Assembly: GCA_902799345.1 (NCBI GenBank)
Contig: CADBZW010000033.1
Location: forward strand, 5,712-48,504
Direction of reading: 5' to 3'
Source: an uncultured Bacteroidia bacterium
GTDB lineage: Bacteria > Bacteroidota > Bacteroidia > Bacteroidales > F082
DNA length: 42,793 nt
In this document: positions 32,514 to 40,700 of the stretch, piece by piece
Position numbering within the stretch: position 1 is the stretch's first letter
How the letters are laid out: each line of letters opens with the position of its first letter
Translations under genes and position numbers: made by a program
Notes under the pieces: model-generated
Told to the model about the DNA's origin: nothing
Database searches by the model: none
Seen by the model: only the letters and a program-made list of their open reading frames with translations

Positions 32514-32581
32514 ATTATTTTTGGCTATCTGACCATAAAAATGCACTCAAATAGCCAAAAATAATCATCATTTTTGGCTAT
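32514..32581. repeat. Palindrome upstream of ATPase/nuclease gene 2, plus extra arm
   Basis: Perfect 15-bp arms ATTATTTTTGGCTAT (32514-32528) and ATAGCCAAAAATAAT (32551-32565) surround a 22-bp loop, 1 bp after the relic's stop codon. An additional direct arm ATTTTTGGCTAT lies at 32570-32581, 15 bp before the -7 box at 32597, so it covers the -33 region. The intact gene is followed by the same palindrome at 34024-34075. Confidence 0.95.
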
Positions 32582-32596
32582 CTAATGAAAAAATCC

Positions 32597-32604
32597 TACC
32601 TTTG
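32597..32604 (+). promoter_or_regulatory. -7 box (TACCTTTG) for ATPase/nuclease gene 2
   Basis: TACCTTTG followed by CAG is 23 bp before the ATG at 32628, downstream of the palindrome arms. Confidence 0.75.
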
Positions 32605-32627
32605 CAGCCAGAAATAATTCTGAAGCA

Positions 32628-34022
32628 ATGCAAATAATAGGCAGAAAAGAAGAAATAAAAGAACTGCAAAGAATCTATGATTCAACGAGTTCGGAATTTG
32701 TGGTGGTCTATGGCCGCCGCAGGGTAGGGAAGACCTATCTCGTCAGGGAGTTCTTCCAAGATAATTTTGTGTATTATGCTACAGGGGTGGCGCGTGGCAA
32801 CCGGAAAGAACAATTGGCCCATTTCCATAATAGACTGATTCGTTATGGCTCGCCTGACGAACAAGCCGTGCCCTACAATTGGTTTGAGGCGTTTGAACGG
32901 CTTGAGGCCTTGGTCGCGAAATCAAAAAAGAAGCGGAAAGTGATTTTTCTGGATGAGTTACCGTGGATGGATACGCAGAAATCCGAGTTTCTGAAGGCCT
33001 TGGAACTGTTTTGGAACGAATGGGCTTCGGCACGCAACGACATTGTGCTTGTGGTGTGTGGCTCTGCAGCCTCGTGGATGGTCAACAAGGTCATCAATAA
33101 TCACGGTGGGTTGCATAACCGCTTGACTTGCAAGATGAAACTGCTGCCGTTTACCTTGTCTGAGACCAAGGAATATCTTGAAAGCCAAAAGTTTAAGTGG
33201 GATAATATGAGTGTGGCGGAGTGCTATATGATTCTCGGTGGCATACCTTATTATTTGCATCTGCTTGACAAGAGCCGAAGCCTGGCCCAAAATGTAGACA
33301 GGCTTTTCTTCGCAGAATCGGCACTTCTGGCTGACGAGTTCGACAATCTTTATAATTCACTTTTCTCGAAATCAGAGGATTATGTTCGCATCGTGGAAAC
33401 CTTGTCAAAGAAGAAGTCGGGCTATACTCGCGATGAGATTGCCAAAGGCTCCAAGCTGAGCAATGGCGGCGGCTTGACGCGGAAACTCATTGCTCTTGAA
33501 CAGTGCGGTTTTATTCGGAAATACAAGACCATCGGGGAGGTGCCTTATCTTTATCAGCTTTCGGACAGCTTCACCTTGTTTTATTTCCAGTTCCTGAAAA
33601 ACGGTGCGTATTCCGACCATGAGACATGGATGCATTTGCTGACGACAAGCACTTGCACTACATGGCGAGGCTTGGCTTTTGAAAGATTGTGTTTTGCTCA
33701 TTTACAACAGATTAAACAGAAATTAGGCATCTCTGGCATCCTTACCAAAACCTGCTCTTATTATTCAGGACAAGCCCAGGTTGATATGGTTATCGATCGT
33801 GCAGACCGAGCTGTTACGGTGTGCGAGATGAAATTTTCGGAGCGGCCTTACCTCATCACAAAGGCGGAATGGGATAAGATTGAAACACGATTGAGCGAGG
33901 TGCAAAATTACTTCAAGCGTAAGACTTTGTTTTTTGCAATGGTTACTTCAAATGGCCTTGTAAAGAACAAATATTCAATCAATTATGTTCGACAAGAAAT
34001 TACTTTAGATGATTTATTTTGA
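32628..34022 (+). CDS. AAA+ ATPase with C-terminal DUF234-type PD-(D/E)XK nuclease-like domain (paralogue 2)
   Basis: A 464-residue paralogue of the protein at 3436-4881. Walker A is GRRRVGKTY (about 29-37) and Walker B VIFLDELPWMDT (about 105-116); the motif GGIPYYLHLLDKS is shared. A winged-helix segment (AKGSKLSNGGGLTRKLIALE) precedes the C-terminal domain, where Asp386 (QVDMVID), Glu400 and Lys402 (CEMKFS) have the same spacing as Asp400, Glu414 and Lys416 in the first copy. The gene is flanked by its own palindrome family, with the downstream one starting 1 bp after the stop codon. A relic of a sister gene lies upstream. Function is unknown. Confidence 0.87.
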   Translation: MQIIGRKEEIKELQRIYDSTSSEFVVVYGRRRVGKTYLVREFFQDNFVYYATGVARGNRKEQLAHFHNRLIRYGSPDEQAVPYNWFEAFERLEALVAKSKKKRKVIFLDELPWMDTQKSEFLKALELFWNEWASARNDIVLVVCGSAASWMVNKVINNHGGLHNRLTCKMKLLPFTLSETKEYLESQKFKWDNMSVAECYMILGGIPYYLHLLDKSRSLAQNVDRLFFAESALLADEFDNLYNSLFSKSEDYVRIVETLSKKKSGYTRDEIAKGSKLSNGGGLTRKLIALEQCGFIRKYKTIGEVPYLYQLSDSFTLFYFQFLKNGAYSDHETWMHLLTTSTCTTWRGLAFERLCFAHLQQIKQKLGISGILTKTCSYYSGQAQVDMVIDRADRAVTVCEMKFSERPYLITKAEWDKIETRLSEVQNYFKRKTLFFAMVTSNGLVKNKYSINYVRQEITLDDLF

Positions 34023-34023
34023 T

Positions 34024-34075
34024 ATTATTTTTGGCTATCTGACCATAAAAATGCATCCAAATAGCCAAAAATAAT
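34024..34075. repeat. Palindrome downstream of ATPase/nuclease gene 2
   Basis: ATTATTTTTGGCTAT (34024-34038) and ATAGCCAAAAATAAT (34061-34075), with a 22-bp loop differing at two positions from that of the upstream copy (32514-32565). It begins 1 bp after the TGA. Confidence 0.95.
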
Positions 34076-34114
34076 CCATTTTTCTGAATTTTTCGCTGTT
34101 TCCCCAAAAAACAC

Positions 34115-34122
34115 TACATTTG
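34115..34122 (+). promoter_or_regulatory. -7 box (TACATTTG) for the CHU_C protein
   Basis: TACATTTG followed by CAG is 16 bp before the ATG at 34139, supporting that start. Confidence 0.65.
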
Positions 34123-34138
34123 CAGTTTCAATTAGGCT

Positions 34139-36475
34139 ATGAATAGTAGAACGCACATAGATTCGCTTCAGATTTTGAAGGCATGTCATACCGAACGACG
34201 GAGGAGAGATCGTATCTGTGCCTTCAAAATCCTCGGAATGACATGTGCGTTCCTCTTCTGCTTCGTCCTCTCCGCCAAGGCCACGCACCAGCGTGCGGCA
34301 GAAATCACATACGCATGGGTGGGCGGCAATGCCTACGAGATTACGCTGACGACCTACAATGTCCCTAACGCGGCTTGGGAACAACGCGACTCCCTGCTGG
34401 TGCTTTGGGGCGACGGCGCCGAGGAATTTATCCCTCGCATCGCATGGTCGAACATGGGCGACAACTGCATCAAGAACACCTATCGTCAGACCCATAACTA
34501 CGCTACCCCAGGCACCTACGTCATCAGCATGGAGGACGCCAACCGCAACTACGGCGTGGTCAACGTGCCCAACTCGGTGACGGTGCCGATGTATATCGAG
34601 ACGGAACTGGTCATCAACCCGTTTATGGGCTACAACAACTCGGTGCAGCTGCTCAACGCGCCTGTCGACAAGGCCTGCGTGGGCAAGCTGTTCATCCACA
34701 ACCCCTCGGCCTACGACCCCGACGGCGACAGCCTGAGCTACCGCCTGCTGCCTTGCAAGGGCATGAATGGCATGGAGATTCCCGGGTATAGCTATCCCCA
34801 AGCCTCGCAAGCCTTCGAAATCGACCCCGTCACGGGCGACCTGCGCTGGGAGAACCCCGTGCTGCAAGGCGAATACAACGTGGCGTTCATCATCGAGGAA
34901 TGGCGCCATGGCGTGAAGATTGGCTCCGTCATCCGCGACATGCAGATCCTCGTCTCGGCATGCAGCAACAACGTGCCTAACATCAATTGCAACGACGAGT
35001 ATTGCCTCGTGGCGGGCGAACAGCTCGACTTCGTCATCTCCGCCTCCGACCCCGATGGCGACAACGTCACCTTGACGGCCTCGGGTGCGCCTTTCGAGGT
35101 GGCGGTGAGTCCGGCCACACTGACCCCCGAGTCGGCCTATGGCTTGCAGCCTCAGATGGAGTTCCTTTGGAACACCGTCAACGCCCATATCCGCAACACG
35201 CCCTATCAGGTGGTGATTCACGCCAAGGACGACAGTGAGCCTATCAGCCTGACCAATGTCAAGACGGTGACGATTAAAGTGATGGGACCCAAGCCCCAGA
35301 CCCTTGTCGCCGAGATGCATGGGCACGACGCCACCTTGTCGTGGGCTCATTATCAATGTCCCAACGCCGTGGCTTTATTGGTCTACCGCAAGGCAGGCTG
35401 CGACGGCTACGAACCCGACTTCTGCGAGACGGGCATCCGCGACGGCTATCAGCTGATGGCGACGTTGGATCCCTCGGCGACCACCTATACCGACCACGAC
35501 CTCCCACCAGGCATGGCCTACGAATACCGCGTCGTGGCCCGTTTCCCCGACGGCGCCATGAGCATCGTCAGCGACCCGGCCTGTGTGACCCTGAAAAACG
35601 ACAGCCCGCTGATGACCCATGTCACCAACGACAGCATCGACCTCGAGTCGGGGCAGGTCAGGGCCTGTTGGACCCAGCCGAAAGAGATCGACGAACAATA
35701 CGTAGCGCCCTTCAGCTATGCCTTGACCCGCATTCTCGAAGGTGAGACCGCCGTCGTTTACGAAGGTGCCGACACCACCTTCCTTGACGCCAATGTGGAC
35801 TTGGCGGCAGTGACGTCGTTAGTATATAAGGTGGAGATGCGTGATGCCACCCATCAGCTGATGGGCACGAGTGCCACGGCATCGGCGGTGCTGCTCACGG
35901 CGAACGGCGCCAATAACGAAGCCAGTCTCTCGTGGACGGAGGAGGTGCCATGGCTCGTCGACAGCACCCAGGTGTTTAAAGAGGTGGAGAACCACTTTGT
36001 CAGGATTGCTTCGGTGACGGGCTTTGCCTACACCGACACCGACGTGGAGGCCGACGCCACCTATCGTTATTATGTCCGCACCTTTGGCCATTACACTCTC
36101 GAAGGCGTCATGCGGCCTTTGGTCAACTATTCCGCCATCAAGACGGTGCGTATCGGCCATGAGGAGCCTGAGGAGGAGTTCTCGTACGTGTTGCCCAATG
36201 TCTTCACGCCCAACGGCGATGGTTTCAACGACGTTTTTGAACCTAAGGTGACGGGCTTGGACTTGATTACGGGAGCCAAAACGGTCATCTTCAACCGTTG
36301 GGGCAATATCCTTTGCGACACCGACGACCCGCTCATTCAGTGGGACGGTAAGAACAAGATGACGAAATTGGAATGCTCGCCAGGTACCTATTTCTATATT
36401 ACTGACATCACCTACATCGCCCCGACTGGCGAGGAGAAACTGCATTTGCAAGGTTCCATCACCATCGTCCGATAA
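34139..36475 (+). CDS. Large secreted protein with gliding-motility (CHU_C, T9SS type B) C-terminus
   Basis: A 778-residue exported protein. The likely start at 34139 gives an unusually long Arg-rich leader (HTERRRRDRICAF) before the hydrophobic core GMTCAFLFCFVLSAKA; an internal ATG at 34238 would give a normal short signal peptide. The leader DNA is a palindromic repeat (34171-34245). The body has Ig/PKD-like beta domains, with YDPDGDSLSYRLLP and SDPDGDNVTL motifs of the cadherin-like type, and fibronectin-like segments. The last ~90 residues (VLPNVFTPNGDGFNDVF, then IFNRWGN and GTYFYI) are the CHU_C domain, which targets proteins to the type IX system. It probably works at the cell surface as an adhesin or structural protein. 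Confidence 0.88.
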   Translation: MNSRTHIDSLQILKACHTERRRRDRICAFKILGMTCAFLFCFVLSAKATHQRAAEITYAWVGGNAYEITLTTYNVPNAAWEQRDSLLVLWGDGAEEFIPRIAWSNMGDNCIKNTYRQTHNYATPGTYVISMEDANRNYGVVNVPNSVTVPMYIETELVINPFMGYNNSVQLLNAPVDKACVGKLFIHNPSAYDPDGDSLSYRLLPCKGMNGMEIPGYSYPQASQAFEIDPVTGDLRWENPVLQGEYNVAFIIEEWRHGVKIGSVIRDMQILVSACSNNVPNINCNDEYCLVAGEQLDFVISASDPDGDNVTLTASGAPFEVAVSPATLTPESAYGLQPQMEFLWNTVNAHIRNTPYQVVIHAKDDSEPISLTNVKTVTIKVMGPKPQTLVAEMHGHDATLSWAHYQCPNAVALLVYRKAGCDGYEPDFCETGIRDGYQLMATLDPSATTYTDHDLPPGMAYEYRVVARFPDGAMSIVSDPACVTLKNDSPLMTHVTNDSIDLESGQVRACWTQPKEIDEQYVAPFSYALTRILEGETAVVYEGADTTFLDANVDLAAVTSLVYKVEMRDATHQLMGTSATASAVLLTANGANNEASLSWTEEVPWLVDSTQVFKEVENHFVRIASVTGFAYTDTDVEADATYRYYVRTFGHYTLEGVMRPLVNYSAIKTVRIGHEEPEEEFSYVLPNVFTPNGDGFNDVFEPKVTGLDLITGAKTVIFNRWGNILCDTDDPLIQWDGKNKMTKLECSPGTYFYITDITYIAPTGEEKLHLQGSITIVR
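34171..34245. repeat. Palindromic repeat inside the leader of the CHU_C protein gene
   Basis: GATTTTGAAGGCA (34171-34183) pairs with TGCCTTCAAAATC (34219-34231), and CATGTCATACCGA (34182-34194) pairs with TCGGAATGACATG (34233-34245, one mismatch). The pairs cross, so they are alternatives or a pseudoknot. Bases 34179-34196 are the exact complement of 7698-7715 in the convergent hairpin. Confidence 0.85.
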
Positions 36476-36481
36476 AAACAA

Positions 36482-36507
36482 TAGAGACGCAAAATTTTGC
36501 GTCTCTA
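36482..36507. terminator. Terminator-like 26-bp perfect palindrome after the CHU_C gene
   Basis: TAGAGACGCAAAA is directly followed by its complement. The arms resemble those of the terminator at 30247. Confidence 0.75.
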
Positions 36508-36522
36508 CATGTCTTTTTGGTG

Positions 36523-36620
36523 TTGCTTCGCAAGAAATCTTTCAAAATCTTTCAAAAATCATTTTGGTAGATTTTAATACAGATTTTTGAAAGATTTCTT
36601 GCTGCAGGCAATCCCAATAA
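36523..36620. repeat. Long palindromic repeat (GCAAGAAATC family), copy 2
   Basis: GCAAGAAATCTTTCAAAA near 36530 pairs with TTTTTGAAAGATTTCTTGC near 36584-36602, with TTGCTTC/GCAGGCAA and GGGATTG-type bases outside. The same arms are at 17934-18048. It lies between two convergent genes. Confidence 0.8.
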
Positions 36621-36646
36621 TCTTGGCCGTAGGCCAATCCCATAAA

Positions 36647-37597
36647 TCAATACTTCATCATCTCGATGAGGTCGACCATGCGGTTGGAATAGCCCCATTC
36701 GTTGTCGTACCACGACATGATCTTCACCATCTTACCCATCACCATGGTGCTTTGGGCATCGAAGATGCTGCTGTGCGGGTTGTGGATGACGTCGCAGCTC
36801 ACGATCGGGTCCTCGGTGTATTCGAGCACGCCCTTCATCGGGCCTTCGGCGGCTTCCTTCATGGCGGCGTTGATCTCTTCCTTGGTGGCTTCGGTCTTCA
36901 GCATGCAGACGAGGTCGACGAGCGAACCCGTAGGCGTGGGGACGCGGACGGCGATGCCGTCGAGTTTGCCGTTCAGTTCGGGGATGACGATGCCCACGGC
37001 CTTGGCGGCGCCAGTGGTGGTCGGGATTTGCGACATGGCGGCGCTACGGGCGCGGCGCAGGTCGCTGTGAGGACCGTCGAGGATCACCTGGTCGTTGGTG
37101 TAGCTGTGGATGGTGGTGATGTAGCCCTGCTCGATGCCGAAGCGGTCGTTCAGCACCTTGGCCACGGGAGCCAGGCAGTTGGTGGTGCAGGAGGCGTTGC
37201 TGACGCACTCGATGTCGTCGGTCAGGTCGTTGTTGTTGACGCCCACCACGATGGTGGCGTCGATGGCGTCCTTCGAGGGAGCCGAGAGGATGACCTTCTT
37301 GGCGCCGTTCTTCAGGTGGTCGCCATAGCCGCCCTTGCTGCTTTCCTTCGAGCGGAACACGCGCTCGGCCGTGACGGGGATGCGCTGGCCGTTGACGATG
37401 AGAGCGGTCTCATCATATTCCACGGTGCCAGGGAACTTGCCCTGCGTGGAGTCATATTTCAACAGGTGGGCCAGCACCTTGGTGCTCGTCAGGTCGTTGA
37501 CGCCCACGATTTCGAGATTCGGACGTTCGCAGATGATGCGGAACACATTGCGGCCGATGCGGCCGAAACCATTGATACCTACTTTAATCTTTTCCAT
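36647..37597 (-). CDS. gapA: Glyceraldehyde-3-phosphate dehydrogenase with an internal deletion
   Basis: A 316-residue protein whose family normally has about 335. The NAD-binding GINGFGRIGRNVFR, the catalytic cysteine in SNASCTTNCLAP, the HSYTNDQ and SWYDNEWGYSNRMVDL motifs are present. Between PVTAER (residue 79) and VFRSKESSKGGYGDHLK the usual segment of roughly 20 residues (DPxxLPWxxLGVDVVxESTG-like) is missing, with the frame kept; the junction is near 37360/37361. That segment carries part of the Rossmann sheet and the ESTG motif, so function is doubtful if the deletion is real. The enzyme oxidises glyceraldehyde-3-phosphate in glycolysis. Confidence 0.93.
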   Translation of the reverse strand: MEKIKVGINGFGRIGRNVFRIICERPNLEIVGVNDLTSTKVLAHLLKYDSTQGKFPGTVEYDETALIVNGQRIPVTAERVFRSKESSKGGYGDHLKNGAKKVILSAPSKDAIDATIVVGVNNNDLTDDIECVSNASCTTNCLAPVAKVLNDRFGIEQGYITTIHSYTNDQVILDGPHSDLRRARSAAMSQIPTTTGAAKAVGIVIPELNGKLDGIAVRVPTPTGSLVDLVCMLKTEATKEEINAAMKEAAEGPMKGVLEYTEDPIVSCDVIHNPHSSIFDAQSTMVMGKMVKIMSWYDNEWGYSNRMVDLIEMMKY

Positions 37598-37638
37598 TGT
37601 GTTAGTATTTAGAGATTAATCGTTTTCAAAAGAAGCGG

Positions 37639-37646
37639 CAAAATTA
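37639..37646 (-). promoter_or_regulatory. -7 box (TAATTTTG) for gapA
   Basis: On the minus strand TAATTTTG lies about 41 bp before the gapA ATG at 37597. The divergent box for the next gene is at 37680. Confidence 0.65.
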
Positions 37647-37679
37647 CGATTTTCGCAGGAATTTTCATTCAAATTTGCG

Positions 37680-37687
37680 TATTTTTG
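37680..37687 (+). promoter_or_regulatory. -7 box (TATTTTTG) for the PPDK-like gene
   Basis: TATTTTTG followed by CAA lies 20 bp before the ATG at 37708 and argues against an earlier start. Confidence 0.7.
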
Positions 37688-37707
37688 CAAACTTTATCAA
37701 TCAAACC

Positions 37708-40700
37708 ATGTCCGAACCTTTCAAATCAAGCGCCCTCGAAGCCAATCTGGCGCAAACGCGCTACAAAGATATCTTCATCCCTGAAGAACACCAACAGTTT
37801 ATCGCCCTGTCGGCCAAATACTTCGGCATCAACAAGCGGGCCAAGGAATGTATCACCGAATACCATCACCCGCTGTCGAACCATACCTTCGTCACAGAAG
37901 AGCTGCGCAAGATGCTCCTCGACGATTTCTGGTTCTACACTCGCGACGACGTGCCCGCCAACGCGCTCCACATCCCCTTGGAGATGATGCACAGCCTGCT
38001 GAAGCCCGAAGTGCCCGCCAAGCTGCGACTCAGCATCATCATCACCTTGATGGAGTTTGCCGATAAGACGTTTACGTCATTGCGAGGAGGAACGACGAAG
38101 CAATCTAGTCAAGAAGCTACTTCACAGGGTGATATTTCAAGTGCCGATGGGGCCACTTTGGATTGCATCATGCCTCGCAATGCTCTTGTTGCTACGGTTT
38201 TCAATATCTTGAACGATGCCTTTGATACCAACAAAGACGTCTTTATCCTGGCCACGAAACACGCCGGTCGTTACTTCGACAAGGTGGCCAACGACGAGCG
38301 TTTCAAGCAACAAGCCTGCCAACTGCTGCGCATGATGCTGCAAGAAAACTACCGCTATTGGCAAGAGACGTCGCAGGTGGAAAACTGGGTGGAGAGCAAG
38401 AAAACCCTGCTGACCGAGGAAGAAGTCAAAAAAGTGTGTGAGGAAGTGGGCAAGCCGTATTTCGAGCAGCTGAAGGCTGACTTGAACGCTGCCGACACAT
38501 GGGAGAAGCTGACCGACATGCCCAACTTCGAGCAGGTGGCCAAGCGCTTCACCGAGTCGGAACAGGCCTTCCCGCATTTCATCACCAAGTTCCATTACGT
38601 CTTCTTCCTGCTTCACCTGCCGGGCATGGAGAACCAGCGCGAGCGCCTCATCTGGAACATGGACCGCATGATGCGCGACGCCATCGACGAGATGCCGCAA
38701 GAGCAGCTGATACCCTTCATCGACACCATTTTCGACCTCGCCGAGGAGCTGCGCAAGGACTATATGTCGGCCGTGCTCGACTTCCAGCTCACTTTGGGCC
38801 TGAAAGTCATCGACGTCGACCAGACCGAGATGAAGGAATACGTCAACTACTTCGAGAAGAAACTCATCGCCTTCGGCTTCGTCACGCCAGGCAACGTGTT
38901 TGTCGGCGAGGACTGGCAACTCTCTGTGGATGAGAACCATATCAAGAACATCCGCGTGTGGCTCGAACTGATTGAACACGCCAAGTCGCCGTTGGAGAAA
39001 CTGCTCTCCGCCTTGATTGTCAACCTGAAGTTGGGCGGCATCTTCCTCAGCGACACCGACCTCTTCCAGCGCGAGATCACCAAGGTCTTGAACTCCAACA
39101 TCACGCCGTATTATAAGAAGGTGAAGCAGCTGACGCGCATCTTCCCCGTCTACTTCAACGAAATCGGCGCCGAGGGCGAGATCCGTAACGTTACCACCAA
39201 CATGGACGAAATCTCGGGCCGTCAGGACCAACTGGTGCATTTCCTCCGCAAGCAGGTACACACCGAGAGCAATAACACCTTGATAGCCTTGACTTTCGAT
39301 GTGTTCAAGTTCTGGAGCGACGGCAACCTCGACTTGCTGAAACCCATCTTGCCGAATAACGTCTTTGAAAGCATCGACAAGGAAAGCACCTGGTTTGTGC
39401 ATGTCCACAACCTTGTGCAGACCATGTGCGAGATATCGTGCCTCAACCCCGAGGACGTTTTGATGCTGTCGCGCGACGACTACGAAAACCTCATCGGCTC
39501 TGCCGCCCGTCGCCTCGAATTGGACGAAGAAATCAGCCAGCGCGAACACGCCCGTCTCATGGACATCCGCGACCTCTACGCCTACCTCCGCGAGAAATAT
39601 AGCTTCGAGTCGGTCAACATCTTCAGCTCGCTGCGGAGCTTCCCCTTCATCCCCGACGAGGAAATCGACGAGTTCGAAAGGGTTTACAAAGCCAAGGACT
39701 TTGGCCGTTCGCTGACGATGATTTATGCCTTCATGGATAAGCTCAAGACCGTGATTTTCAACCCCGAGCAGAGCGAAGGCTGGGAGAATATCTACCACAA
39801 GCGCCATATCGCCATCGGCATCCCGTCGATGTATGGCACCTATCGCGAAAACAAGTTTGAGGCCATGGGCCTGACCTTCCGTCTGGAGCGTGTGGCCACC
39901 CAGCTCATGGAAAAGGTGGTGCAGAGCATCAACCTCGAATACATCTCGGAACGCACGCTGAATCAGATATATAGAATCCTCGAATTTTTCCGTAATGGGC
40001 TTGAGCTTGACGGCATCACCAACCAGAGCTTCAACTCGAAACTCGACATGTTGCGTTATTCGTTGACCTCGCGAAGCTTCTCGTTCGGCCAGTATATCAA
40101 CATCTTCCAGTTCATCGCCGAGGATGTGCGCCGCATCATCATCAAGTACTTCCTGAAGTCGTACGAATACCCGCTGAAAATCGTCATCCCGCAGCTCTTC
40201 GACCCCGAAGGGAAACTCAGCGAGCGTGAGACGTTGGCCCTCATCAGCCAGAAATCGGAGGAGTTCCACCGCGACCTGCTTTCCGATGCCTTCCTGATGC
40301 AGCCTTTGGACAACTTCATCGGGCGTATCCTCACCTCCTTGCGCAACATGGAAACCACCCTTAACGCGAAACTCATCAGCGACATCATGACCTACAACTC
40401 GGAGATGCTGATTTGTCCCTTCTGGGAAATTACGCCCAAGATGGACAACCAGGTGTTTATCGGCAACAAGGCTTACCACCTGAAGAACCTCTACCTGCAC
40501 GGGATGCCGGTGCCTTCGGGCTTCGTCATCACCACCGAGACCTTCCGCCGCAACGAGACCATCAACACCATCCCTGAGCTGCGGACGGAAATCCATGGCA
40601 TGATTCGCAAGCACATCGAGGAGTTGGAGAACCTCTCGGGGCGCAAGTTCGGGAAACCTGAGAATCCACTGCTCGTTTCGGTGCGTTCAGGTACGGCCAT

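Noticed and set aside
34025-35356. Long open frame on the minus strand opposite the CHU_C protein gene
   Set aside because: It is antisense to a gene with a clear signal peptide and CHU_C tail and shows no domain of its own.
38137-40614. Long open frame (825 codons) on the minus strand
   Set aside because: It is fully antisense to the PPDK-like gene, has no promoter, and its composition follows from the codon usage of the plus-strand gene.
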